Positions 6,613-14,204 of a DNA stretch of 27,213 bases are shown here, piece after piece (the stretch's first letter is position 1; every line of letters begins with the position of its first letter). The position numbers and the translations under genes are program-made. Below the pieces are notes generated by a model, which saw only the letters and a list, made by a program, of their open reading frames with translations, was not told where the DNA came from and did not search any database. The stretch is from positions 1 to 27,213 of the forward strand of contig CAZLCI010000025.1 of assembly GCA_964558115.1 (NCBI GenBank). The letters are read 5' to 3'. This DNA is from UBA3496 sp964558115 (lineage in GTDB: Bacteria; UBA8248).

Positions 6613-6990
6613 TCAGTTAGACTCTATCGCTTTTTTTGCAGCTCTAAGAGCATGATTTGTCTTTGGAAACCCTATATAAGGGCACAAAGAAACAATCGCT
6701 TCTATGACTTCTCCAGATGCTACACCTTGATTCATTAACCCTCGTGTATGTGTTTCAACTTCTTCAGGAAGATCTTGAGCTGCTGCAGCTGCCACAACCA
6801 ACATTTCTCTAGTTTTATGGTCAAGAAGACCTTGATCCCAACAAGTACCAAAACAATATTCCACGATAGATTTAGAATGATGTGGAGCTATATCTTCAAA
6901 TTCTGTGTATGAACCAGAAAGTCCATCTTCTCCGTATACTCCCAGCGACTTCCGAATTTCAATTCCTTTTTTATATCGATTATTTTCCAT
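6613..6990 (-). CDS. Carboxymuconolactone-decarboxylase family protein without the redox cysteines
   Basis: The 125-residue protein matches the PcaC-type fold. The helix that in AhpD holds CxxC reads LPEEVETHTRG here, with the family's conserved His81 but no cysteine pair. The C-terminal part (SLCPYIGFPKTNHALRAA) is typical of the family. It therefore probably does not act as a thiol peroxidase, unlike the selenocysteine relative 2.3 kb away. Its reaction is unknown; gamma-carboxymuconolactone decarboxylation is possible but no aromatic-degradation operon is present. The ATG has GGAG six bases before it. The gene lies 30 bp past the rpsD terminator and converges on the acyl-CoA synthetase gene, ending 20 bp from it. 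Confidence 0.8.
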   Translation of the reverse strand: MENNRYKKGIEIRKSLGVYGEDGLSGSYTEFEDIAPHHSKSIVEYCFGTCWDQGLLDHKTREMLVVAAAAAQDLPEEVETHTRGLMNQGVASGEVIEAIVSLCPYIGFPKTNHALRAAKKAIESN

Positions 6991-7017
6991 TTTTATCTCC
7001 TAAAATAATATATATAC

Positions 7018-7051
7018 AAAAAAAAAAGACAGAGTATTCTCTGTCTTTTTT
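7018..7051 (-). terminator. Strong rho-independent terminator after rpsD
   Basis: GACAGAG (7028-7034) and CTCTGTC (7039-7045) form a perfect 7-bp stem with a 4-nt loop. On the minus strand it is followed by ten T residues (7027-7018). On the plus strand six T residues follow (7046-7051), so it may work both ways. It ends rpsD transcription about 35 bp after the stop codon. Confidence 0.88.
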
Positions 7052-7086
7052 GAAAAATAACATCTAGAAGAATTTCAAAAATATAA

Positions 7087-7707
7087 CTAACGTGAATAAA
7101 ATTCTACAACTTTCGATTCATCTATATCTAAATTTAGTTCTGTTCTTTGGGGATATCTCGTAAAGGTCCCCTTCATTTCTTCCTGAAGAACTTCTACCCA
7201 TTCACAAATTCCCTTTGAAAAATTGGTATTTAATGAATCAACAATTCTATCTTGCTTTTTTGCTTTCTCACGAATCTGTATATTATCTCCTTCTTTCACC
7301 ATATATGAAGGCACATTCACTACAACATTATTCACCATAATAGCTTTATGAGTAACAAGTTGTCTTGCTTCTGCTCTTGTAGAAGCGAAACCCATCCTGA
7401 AAACTACATTGTCTAAACGCGATTCTAAAATAACAAACAGATTTTCTCCTGTTACGCCTTTAGCAGAAGATGCTTTTTTATAGTAACTTCTAAATTGTTT
7501 TTCTTGAATACCGTACATATACCTCAATCGCTGTTTCTCGCGGAGTTGCTCCCCATATTCAGTAAGCTTTCCCCTTTGGTTCGGATGTTGTCCAGGCCTT
7601 TGTTCTATTTTACATTTATCCGCAATAGGTCTCGATCCACTCTTCAACGAAAGGTCCATTCCTACACGTCTCATCCTTTTGCATTTTGGCCCAACATACC
7701 TACTCAT
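7087..7707 (-). CDS. rpsD: 30S ribosomal protein S4
   Basis: S4 binds 16S rRNA early in small-subunit assembly. The 206-residue protein follows the proteobacterial S4 closely: MSRYVGPKCKRMRR at the start, LKSGSRP, KCKIEQRPGQH, LREKQRLRYMYGIQEKQFRSYY, and the S4 RNA-binding core RLDNVVFRMGFASTRAEARQLV. It ends VEFYSR. The ATG has GAGGG a few bases upstream. In many bacteria rpsD lies between rpsK and rpoA; here it stands alone with its own promoter and terminator. Translational autoregulation by S4 is known in E. coli, but no such structure is evident in the short leader here. Confidence 0.98.
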   Translation of the reverse strand: MSRYVGPKCKRMRRVGMDLSLKSGSRPIADKCKIEQRPGQHPNQRGKLTEYGEQLREKQRLRYMYGIQEKQFRSYYKKASSAKGVTGENLFVILESRLDNVVFRMGFASTRAEARQLVTHKAIMVNNVVVNVPSYMVKEGDNIQIREKAKKQDRIVDSLNTNFSKGICEWVEVLQEEMKGTFTRYPQRTELNLDIDESKVVEFYSR

Positions 7708-7747
7708 TCATCACCCTCTTATTAGAAAATTGCAAAATTAAACAGCG

Positions 7748-7776
7748 AGAATATACTTGTTTCAAATTTTGGTCAA
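7748..7776 (-). promoter_or_regulatory. Probable rpsD promoter
   Basis: On the minus strand TTGACC (7776-7771), a 17-nt spacer and TATTCT (7753-7748) match sigma-70 boxes well. Transcription would start near 7741, giving a leader of about 34 nt before the rpsD ATG. It lies between the fmdB stop codon and rpsD, so rpsD need not depend on the upstream unit. Confidence 0.55.
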
Positions 7777-7815
7777 CTACTAAATACACATAAATTACAA
7801 CGATTTAAAAGAGTA

Positions 7816-8142
7816 TTACGTACTAGATTTTACTTTATCAGACTTATTACTCTTAGTTTTTTCTTTAGTAGAATTCTTTGATTCTTTAGACTTAGCAGTA
7901 TCCTTAGTTTTTGAATCTGTTTCTACTTTCCCTGATTCTTTAGATTCTTCTTTCTTTTCGCCATTGGCGTAATCAGTAACATACCAACCATCTCCTTTTA
8001 AGTGGAAAGCAGAACGAGAAATTTTTCTTCGTAATTTCAAAGAATTACAAGAAGGACATTTCCTTAGAGCTCCTGCAGTGATCTTCTGCACAACTTCTAG
8101 TTCGTGTTCACATTGGAGACATACATATTCATATATAGGCAA
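7816..8142 (-). CDS. FmdB-family zinc-ribbon protein
   Basis: The 108-residue protein begins MPIYEYVCLQC and carries two cysteine pairs (C8/C11 and C29/C32) that should bind one zinc ion, followed by the family's SAFHLKGDGWYVTDY stretch. The last ~45 residues are a low-complexity tail of lysine, glutamate and serine. The family is widespread and named after a putative formamidase regulator, but its molecular role is not established. The start is TTG with AAGGG upstream; no in-frame ATG exists. It begins 18 bp after ilvE on the same strand and is likely the last gene of that unit. Confidence 0.85.
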   Translation of the reverse strand: MPIYEYVCLQCEHELEVVQKITAGALRKCPSCNSLKLRRKISRSAFHLKGDGWYVTDYANGEKKEESKESGKVETDSKTKDTAKSKESKNSTKEKTKSNKSDKVKSST

Positions 8143-8160
8143 AACTGTTCCCTTATACCC

Positions 8161-9078
8161 TTATTTCAAAAATGTAAGCCAGGAATGTCTGGCTTCATCT
8201 TCTGCATTAACTATGGAAAAGAAAGAAGATTGTATTTTCTTGGTAATTTCTCCTGGTTTTCCACCACCAATCAAACTTCCATCAACCTCTCTAATAGGAG
8301 TTACTTCTGCAGCAGTGCCAGTAAAAAACGCTTCATCTGCAATATATATTTCGTCCCTTGCAAAAGAACTAACCTCAACCGGAATCCCTAAATCTTCAGC
8401 AATTCTTAAAACAGTTTCACGAGTAATTCCAGCTAAAACACCGTGCAAAGGAGGAGTTCGCAAAACTCCATCTCTAACCAAAAACAAATTCTCGCCAGAC
8501 CCTTGGGTAACGAATCCCTCAGGATCTAACATAAGTGCTTCATCATAACCTGCTCTGACAGCTTCCATTTTAGATAATTGACTTACAACATAGTTCCCCG
8601 TCGTTTTAGCCTTTGTCATATAACTATTTGGATGGTGACTCGTATAAGAGGATATTTTTACACGTATCCCTTTTTGCAATCCTTCCTCTCCTAAATAAGC
8701 ACCCCATTTCCAAACAGCAACCATAGAATGTACTGGAGCACCAGCAGGATTTACACCCATGGAGCCGTATCCCAACCAAATTAAAGGACGTATATAACAC
8801 GCATTCAATTCATTACGTAGAACTGTTTCTTGAATTGCATCAGAAATTGTTTCTTGATTATGAGAAATTTCCAATCCAACTATCTTAGCTGAATCAAATA
8901 ATCTCCTGACATGTTCGTTTAACCTAAAAATCCCAGGTCCTTTTTTTGTTTCGTAACATCTAATCCCTTCGAAAACACCTAGCCCATAATGTAAAGAATG
9001 GGTCAGAACGTGCACTTTAGCCTCATCCCATGGGATGAATTCACCATCCATCCATATATGATCAGTCGCACCTTCCAA
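8161..9078 (-). CDS. ilvE: Branched-chain amino-acid aminotransferase
   Basis: This PLP enzyme of fold type IV transfers the amino group between glutamate and the keto acids of leucine, isoleucine and valine. At 305 residues it has the usual length. Motifs include SLHYGLGVFEGIR near the N-terminus, the PLP lysine in AKTTGNY (K158), and the C-terminal GSGENLFLV, LAGITRETV and EAFFTGTAAEVTPI. The last block is typical of IlvE and argues against D-amino-acid aminotransferase or aminodeoxychorismate lyase. The start is TTG with AAGGAG seven bases upstream. It lies 79 bp after the 2-hydroxyacid dehydrogenase gene and 18 bp before fmdB. Confidence 0.93.
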   Translation of the reverse strand: MEGATDHIWMDGEFIPWDEAKVHVLTHSLHYGLGVFEGIRCYETKKGPGIFRLNEHVRRLFDSAKIVGLEISHNQETISDAIQETVLRNELNACYIRPLIWLGYGSMGVNPAGAPVHSMVAVWKWGAYLGEEGLQKGIRVKISSYTSHHPNSYMTKAKTTGNYVVSQLSKMEAVRAGYDEALMLDPEGFVTQGSGENLFLVRDGVLRTPPLHGVLAGITRETVLRIAEDLGIPVEVSSFARDEIYIADEAFFTGTAAEVTPIREVDGSLIGGGKPGEITKKIQSSFFSIVNAEDEARHSWLTFLK

Positions 9079-9157
9079 TTTGATCTCCTTCTAAATACAA
9101 TCTAAAAAAACTAAGGGGTTAAGTTACATAAAAAAGCGATGGATTTCAAACACAGTA

Positions 9158-10135
9158 TTAATATACCTCAGGATTTAGTAGGGTATACCCCATGACTTGC
9201 TCCCCTTTTATAACTAATTCAATGTTCTGAAAAACTATATCATTGATTTTTTCACGAGCCTCGTTGGTAGCACCCGCAAGATGAGGAGTTGCTACTACAT
9301 TTGGCAGTGTGAAAATTGGATTCAAAACATCCGGTGGTTCTGACTCAAAAACATCAAGCCCTGCACCGGCAATCTGTTTGGTTTTCAAAGCATTCAACAA
9401 AGACTTTTCATCTATTACTGGGCCTCTGGCACAATTAACAATTATAGCACTTGACTTCATTTGCTCAAAAGTAGATTTGTTAAATAGATGTTTAGTTTCA
9501 TCCGTAAGACTACAGTGGATAGAAATAAAATCAGACAATTTCAAAAGATCGGAGAGACTAGAAGACTCAACTCCAAAAGAATCAAATTTTTCGGAAGAGA
9601 CATATGGATCATAGGCCAAAATTCTTCCGCCAAACCCTGACAACATCTTTGCTAACTTACTACCTATATTACCCAAACCTACAATTCCAAAAGTTGCACC
9701 TGTCATCTCATTTCCAATATGAATGCTATTTCTCCATTCACCATTGACTAACTTCTGAACCCCTTCTGGGATACGACGACTAGACGCAAGCATAAGCCCT
9801 ATAGCAGTTTCAGCTACAGCTACTGCATTTGCACCTGGACAATTTGCAACAGGAATTTTCCTTTCCGTTGCAGTATCTATATCTATATTTTCAACACCAA
9901 CTCCAATTTTTAATATTGCCTTGAGTTTGGTGGCAGCATTTATGACCTTTGAAGTGATTCGTTCTCTCGAAGTGACTATAATAAAATCCCATTCATGAGC
10001 GGCATTCACCAATTGCTCTTCTGTCCATTTTTCGCCACCCCCTTCTCTAAATTCTCCGTAAACTTCGAGTTTGTTTTTCAAATTTGCAATAGGCTTTCTT
10101 GCCTCAGGAGCAAAAAAAACAAGTTTAGAATTCAA
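9158..10135 (-). CDS. D-2-hydroxyacid dehydrogenase, phosphoglycerate-dehydrogenase-like
   Basis: The 325-residue protein has the full core of this NAD-dependent family. The nucleotide loop GLGNIG (153-158) is followed by an acidic residue D176 that favours NAD. The catalytic trio is seen as R238 (NCARG), E267 (FESEPP) and H286 (TPHLAGA). The pattern GVGVENIDID and NAVAVAE is close to SerA, so 3-phosphoglycerate (serine synthesis) is the best guess, but there is no C-terminal ACT domain and other D-2-hydroxyacids are possible. The start is TTG with AAGGAG eight bases away. An ATG five bases further upstream (10140) is out of frame and would end after two codons. It lies 65 bp after aroC. Confidence 0.88.
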   Translation of the reverse strand: MNSKLVFFAPEARKPIANLKNKLEVYGEFREGGGEKWTEEQLVNAAHEWDFIIVTSRERITSKVINAATKLKAILKIGVGVENIDIDTATERKIPVANCPGANAVAVAETAIGLMLASSRRIPEGVQKLVNGEWRNSIHIGNEMTGATFGIVGLGNIGSKLAKMLSGFGGRILAYDPYVSSEKFDSFGVESSSLSDLLKLSDFISIHCSLTDETKHLFNKSTFEQMKSSAIIVNCARGPVIDEKSLLNALKTKQIAGAGLDVFESEPPDVLNPIFTLPNVVATPHLAGATNEAREKINDIVFQNIELVIKGEQVMGYTLLNPEVY

Positions 10136-10200
10136 TTCATAATCTCCTTACCCGAAACCGGAATCAAAAAAGAGAAGAAAGCTATACAAAAAATGCATAA

Positions 10201-11274
10201 CTAATCAATCCTATCTTTTTGTCCCATTAACCAATGGTCGACTAAAACAATTGCAACCATTGCTTCTCCAATAGGAACTGCTCTTGTTGCAACACAAGGA
10301 TCATGTCTTCCCTCGACTTTAATCTTTGTTTTCTTACCCTTAGTTGTAACGGTGTCTTGTTCAAAAAGAATAGAAGAAGTCGGTTTTACGGCAAATCTTA
10401 ACTTAATAGGAGCACCAGTAGAAATACCACCAAGTATTCCCCCCGCATTATTTGACTTAAAAACTACTTTCTTTTTAGACATAATCAAAGGATCATTATT
10501 AATAGAACCTCTCATCGCTATTGAGTCAAAACCAGAACCAATTTCTACTCCCTTCACCGCATTGATACTCATTATGGCAGAAGTTAGATCAGCATCTAAT
10601 CTTCCGTAAAGCGGCCTTCCTAATCCTGGAGGAACATTTTCAGCTAAAATCGTAATTCCGCCTCCTACTGAGTCTCCATCCTTTCTAGCTTTCAAAATTG
10701 CTTCCTCCATCAACTTGGCGGCCTTCTTGTCTGGACAGCGAACATTATTCTTTTCTATTTCATCTTTTTTGAAGTTATTTTCATCAAATACAATGTTTTC
10801 TATTTGGTCTACAAAACCAAAAACAGAAACCCCAATTACATCAAGCAATTTTTTTGCAACTGCTCCAGCAGCTACCCTACACAAGGTCTCTCTAGCACTT
10901 GATCTTCCTCCTCCCCGGTGATCTCTTCTCCCCCATTTCGCATGATAAGTAAAATCTGCGTGTCCCGGACGAAAAGTTTCTCTTAAAGATTCATACTTAG
11001 AGGAATCGGCATCCTTGTTTTTAACAACTATAGATATAGGAGCACCCGTAGTATATCCCTCAAAAACTCCTGATAAAATTTCAGCATAATCCGCTTCATT
11101 CCTTTGAGTCGTAACACGACTTTGCCCAGGTCTTCTTCTATCAAGATCTTTTTGGATATCTTTCTCTTCCAACTTCACTCCAGCCGGACAACCATCAATT
11201 ACAACACCGAGAGAATGACCATGAGACTCTCCCCATGTAGTAAATCGAAACATACGACCAAAAGTATTAGACAA
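10201..11274 (-). CDS. aroC: Chorismate synthase
   Basis: AroC converts EPSP to chorismate using reduced FMN, the last step of the shikimate pathway. The 357-residue protein carries the signatures GESHGHSLG near the N-terminus, RRRPGQSRVTTQRNE, and the basic, histidine-rich HAKWGRRDHRGGGRSSARET. GGISTGAPI appears later. All are characteristic of the family. The start is TTG with AAGGAG six bases before it; the next ATG is eight codons inside and would cut conserved residues. It follows aroK by 17 bp, so two shikimate steps share a unit. Its product feeds the trp/phe/tyr genes further along the same strand. Confidence 0.97.
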   Translation of the reverse strand: MSNTFGRMFRFTTWGESHGHSLGVVIDGCPAGVKLEEKDIQKDLDRRRPGQSRVTTQRNEADYAEILSGVFEGYTTGAPISIVVKNKDADSSKYESLRETFRPGHADFTYHAKWGRRDHRGGGRSSARETLCRVAAGAVAKKLLDVIGVSVFGFVDQIENIVFDENNFKKDEIEKNNVRCPDKKAAKLMEEAILKARKDGDSVGGGITILAENVPPGLGRPLYGRLDADLTSAIMSINAVKGVEIGSGFDSIAMRGSINNDPLIMSKKKVVFKSNNAGGILGGISTGAPIKLRFAVKPTSSILFEQDTVTTKGKKTKIKVEGRHDPCVATRAVPIGEAMVAIVLVDHWLMGQKDRID

Positions 11275-11291
11275 AAGATTCTCCTTTAGAT

Positions 11292-11840
11292 TTAATTACA
11301 ATCATTATTCTGCACCAAATTTAATATTTTCCTAGTTAAATCTAGAATTAATTTTTTAAATTCTACTGAATTTGGATTTTCTATAACTATATCTGAAATT
11401 TTTTCGAAAACAGGTTCGCGAAGCACATACAAATTTCGAATATCCTCGTCTGGATCTTTAGAACCATCAAGATAAGAAGGATATCCTATTTTACGTATTC
11501 GACTTAAAATATCTTCTATGGGAACACGGATATAAACCACGCAACAATCCTCAAGTAATTTCCAGTTTCTTTTATCATCAACTGTTCCTCCCCCAAGAGA
11601 AATCAAACAAGAATCTACAGAAACATGCTCTTGAAGCAAAGAATTCTCCAACTCTCTAAAATTATCCCTACCAATCTTACGAAAAATTTCACGGAAAGAA
11701 ACTGCCTCCCCCTTTTCCTCTAAAAATCTTTTTTCTATAAGTAGGTCAAGATCTAAGAAATCAATGTTTAGTCTTTCAGACAGACTTCTTCCAATCGTTG
11801 TCTTTCCTGAACTTTTAAAACCTATTAAAATAATTTTCAA
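11292..11840 (-). CDS. aroK: Shikimate kinase
   Basis: AroK phosphorylates shikimate with ATP. The 182-residue protein starts with the Walker A loop GFKSSGKT (7-14), then the DLDLLIE acidic motif (D30, D32) that contacts shikimate. F61-R62 in DNFRELE and the glycine loop SLGGGT (82-86) follow; all are classic for the family. The start is TTG, whose last bases overlap the TGA stop of miaA by four nt, indicating coupled translation; AAGGA lies upstream. The lid region (RKIGYPSYLDG) departs from the common RPLL form, which is not unusual in distant lineages. Confidence 0.93.
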   Translation of the reverse strand: MKIILIGFKSSGKTTIGRSLSERLNIDFLDLDLLIEKRFLEEKGEAVSFREIFRKIGRDNFRELENSLLQEHVSVDSCLISLGGGTVDDKRNWKLLEDCCVVYIRVPIEDILSRIRKIGYPSYLDGSKDPDEDIRNLYVLREPVFEKISDIVIENPNSVEFKKLILDLTRKILNLVQNNDCN

Positions 11841-12820
11841 AATAATTCCTTGTAATTTTTTTTATCTATATACTCAAGAATCAATGAAGACAGATTTTCA
11901 ACAAGCACATCTTCCTTGAAATCATTGAGATCAAACCAATGAATTAGTGGGTTTTTATCAAACCAAGTTCTCTGCCTCTTTGCATATTGTCTATGTAAAG
12001 TACAAATTTTTTCTACTGCAGTTTCATAATCTATTTCTTTTTTGCTTAGCATAAAAGCTTCGGTAAAACCTAATCCTTCAAAAACCCGCGAATTCTGTAG
12101 AGATTCTTTTACTAAGAATTCTGACTCTTTTACCATCCCCGAGTTCAGCATTTTTCTAACTCTTTTTTCTATTTTGAAGTTCAAGTCCTCCTTAGACAAA
12201 CTTAGTCCAATATAGAGAGGGTTTTCAAATCTTGGGTTACTGTTTTGATTTTGAAATTTACTCAGAGGATGCCCTGAAATTTGAAAAACTTCCAAGGCTC
12301 TTATCAAACGTCTTTTATCATTAGGATGAATCCGTTTAGCTGAATCCGGATCTATATCATCCAATATTTCATGCATATAATCAGCTCCATTCTTCTCATA
12401 ATCTTCCATTAAATTATTTCTTATGCAAGAATCGGAAGATGGACCATCAAAAATCCCTTCTACCAAAGATTGAATATATAATCCGCTTCCGCCAACCAAA
12501 ATTGGAAAAACATTTCTTCTATAAATATCATTAAGGACATCTAAACAATCGTTTGCATAAAGTGAAACATTATACTCTTCATGTGGACTTAAAAAATCAA
12601 CCATATGATGCTTGATCTGATTTCTTTCAAGACAAGAAGGTTTCGCTGTTCCTATAGAAACTTCTTTATATATCTGCCTCGCATCGGCTCCTACAATCTC
12701 TGAATTAAAACCTTTGTCTTTCAGGAAATTGGAAATCCTAATAGAATACTCAGTTTTTCCAGTACCAGTGCACCCTAAAATTATAATTAAAGGCTTGTTG
12801 GAAAAATCACCCATATTCAT
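11837..12820 (-). CDS. miaA: tRNA dimethylallyltransferase
   Basis: MiaA adds an isopentenyl-type group to A37 of tRNAs that read codons starting with U, which stabilises anticodon pairing. The leucine tRNA in this window, anticodon CAA followed by A37, is a likely substrate. The 327-residue protein has the phosphate loop GCTGTGKT (16-23), the conserved GADARQIYKEVSIGTAKP, the HHMVDFLSP segment, VGGSGLYIQSLVEG, and RRLIRALEVFQISG. Two ATGs are close (12820 and 12814) and either may be used. The gene overlaps aroK by four bases. Confidence 0.96.
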   Translation of the reverse strand: MNMGDFSNKPLIIILGCTGTGKTEYSIRISNFLKDKGFNSEIVGADARQIYKEVSIGTAKPSCLERNQIKHHMVDFLSPHEEYNVSLYANDCLDVLNDIYRRNVFPILVGGSGLYIQSLVEGIFDGPSSDSCIRNNLMEDYEKNGADYMHEILDDIDPDSAKRIHPNDKRRLIRALEVFQISGHPLSKFQNQNSNPRFENPLYIGLSLSKEDLNFKIEKRVRKMLNSGMVKESEFLVKESLQNSRVFEGLGFTEAFMLSKKEIDYETAVEKICTLHRQYAKRQRTWFDKNPLIHWFDLNDFKEDVLVENLSSLILEYIDKKNYKELF

Positions 12821-12828
12821 TCAACCTA

Positions 12829-12834
12829 ATTATA
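12829..12834 (-). promoter_or_regulatory. Possible -10 box for the miaA unit
   Basis: A consensus TATAAT on the minus strand is preceded at 17 nt by a poor TTCTAA. If used, transcription would start within a few bases of the miaA ATG, giving a nearly leaderless message; the ATG at 12814 would then leave an ~8-nt leader. The unusual geometry keeps confidence low. Confidence 0.3.
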
Positions 12835-12842
12835 CAATATCT

Positions 12843-12868
12843 AAAAACTCTTTAGAAAAAGACTAGAG
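12843..12868 (-). terminator. Probable weak terminator after the ihfB/hup gene
   Basis: On the minus strand CTCTAG pairs with CTAAAGAG, with a two-base bulge, around a T-rich loop, and is followed by TTTTT. It lies about 47 bp after the stop codon of the HU/IHF gene and before miaA. It would separate the long upstream operon from the miaA unit, probably leakily. Confidence 0.4.
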
Positions 12869-12915
12869 ACTACTTATGAAGAAATTTTAGCTACGAGGAT
12901 TTGATAATTAAAACA

Positions 12916-13248
12916 TCAGAAATTCTTTAATTCTTCTTCAAGATTTATAGAACTACTGTCATCTGGAAAAAAACCGTCGTCAACTATTTTTCTCAAGTCT
13001 TTTCCAGCCTTAAAGAATGGAATATTTTTAGTCGGCACGGCAACTGACTCTCCTGTCCTTGGATTCCTTCCATCTCGACTATTTCTCTTTCTTGTACGGA
13101 AACTTCCGAAACCTCTTAATTCTACTTTGTCACCCTCAGCAAGAGAATTGACAATACTTCCTAACACAATATTTACAATACGTTCAGAATCTTTCTTAGT
13201 AAGATTAATCTTAGAAGATAAGATATCAACAAGTTCTGCCTTTGTCAT
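12916..13248 (-). CDS. HU/IHF-family DNA-bending protein, IHF-beta-like
   Basis: The protein of 110 residues has the whole HU/IHF fold: MTKAELVDIL at the start, the GFGSF turn (46-50), the DNA-intercalating arm RNPRTGE with P63, and FFKAGKDLR. It would bind and bend DNA as a dimer. Its place after rpsA and sppA, the position of ihfB/himD in many proteobacteria, favours IHF-beta, but HU cannot be excluded. The start is ATG 13248 with GGAG five bases upstream. A longer frame to 13296 would overlap sppA and has no family match. The last ~17 residues form an acidic tail (FFPDDSSSINLEEELKNF) beyond the normal fold. Confidence 0.9.
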   Translation of the reverse strand: MTKAELVDILSSKINLTKKDSERIVNIVLGSIVNSLAEGDKVELRGFGSFRTRKRNSRDGRNPRTGESVAVPTKNIPFFKAGKDLRKIVDDGFFPDDSSSINLEEELKNF

Positions 13249-13286
13249 AGAAACTCCAAACAAATAATGGATCACATTAAAACAAT

Positions 13287-14201
13287 CTAATTCCATATAT
13301 AATGTAAGATATCATTATTGTTTATCAAAAGATCACCTCCAAGCCAAGAGGGAAAAGTATTTATTATGCTTGAAAAAGAAGGAATTAAACTTTTTTTAAT
13401 CTTCAATTCAATTACACTTGGCTCACCTACGATACCTGAAAGTTTTGCCGCCTCCATTATTGCATCACTCCTTGTACCCAAGAAATCAACTAGACCAAGT
13501 GTCTTTCCTCTCTCTCCACTAAATACCCTTCCATCTGCAATTTTTAAAACGTCTTTTTTCTTTAATTTTCTTCCAACACTAACTTCTTCTACAAATTGCA
13601 TATAAATATCATCTACAAGCAGCCTCAGTATATCTAGATCTTTTTTTGTCATTGTTCTAAAAGGAGAAGTCATATCCTTGTGTTCTGAACTTTTGATTAT
13701 AGTCATTTTCACACCAACTTTCTTCAAAAGCCCCTCTGCATTTGGAAGCATCATCAAAACCCCTATACTCCCTATGATTGAACCAGGATAAGAATATATT
13801 TTATCGGTAGCACTAGCAAGAAAATACCCGCCTGAAGTTGCTACCGAACCTATAGAAGCAATAATTTTCTTCCCTGACTTTTTGAAACGTTTAATTGCAC
13901 TAACAATCTCTTGAGTAGGGCCAACTCCTCCCCCTCTACTTTGAATAAAAATTACCAAAACCTTGATTTTTGGATTTTTTCTAAAAAGATCAATTTTTGA
14001 AATTATTTCTTCTGATTTTTTGATAATACCTTCTATCTTGATTAAGCCAACGGAATTGTTCCCAATTGGAAGAGTTGGGTAGAAGACTTTTCTATCTTTT
14101 TTGGGAGTGAAAAAAAAGGAAATACATAAAGCTATAAAAAAAAGGAGCAATAAATATTTACTAATACGATTACTAAATAATGTTTTTATCAATCTTCTCA
14201 A
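13287..14201 (-). CDS. sppA: Signal peptide peptidase SppA, short form
   Basis: SppA is a membrane serine protease that degrades leftover signal peptides. The 304-residue protein has one N-terminal membrane span (about 15-31), then a single protease domain. The Ser-Lys dyad is visible: S123 in ATSGGY and K175 in HKDMTSP, 52 residues apart, the same spacing as in the Bacillus enzyme (Ser147/Lys199). IQSRGGGV replaces the usual INSPGG, with the oxyanion glycines kept. GSIGV is also present. The start is TTG, three bases after the rpsA stop codon, with no good ribosome site, so translation is probably coupled to rpsA. The HU/IHF gene follows 38 bp later. Confidence 0.92.
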   Translation of the reverse strand: MRRLIKTLFSNRISKYLLLLFFIALCISFFFTPKKDRKVFYPTLPIGNNSVGLIKIEGIIKKSEEIISKIDLFRKNPKIKVLVIFIQSRGGGVGPTQEIVSAIKRFKKSGKKIIASIGSVATSGGYFLASATDKIYSYPGSIIGSIGVLMMLPNAEGLLKKVGVKMTIIKSSEHKDMTSPFRTMTKKDLDILRLLVDDIYMQFVEEVSVGRKLKKKDVLKIADGRVFSGERGKTLGLVDFLGTRSDAIMEAAKLSGIVGEPSVIELKIKKSLIPSFSSIINTFPSWLGGDLLINNNDILHYIWN

Positions 14202-14204
14202 TCG

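Noticed and set aside
2492..6990. A beta-ketoadipate (aromatic degradation) cluster, because muconate-cycloisomerase-like and carboxymuconolactone-decarboxylase-like genes are close
   Set aside because: Both matches are at superfamily level only. One CMD protein has an AhpD-type redox centre, and no dioxygenase, PcaB, PcaD or CoA-transferase gene is present.
13249..13296. Longer start for the HU/IHF gene at 13296
   Set aside because: The extra 16 residues do not match the family and would overlap sppA; the ATG at 13248 has GGAG at good spacing.
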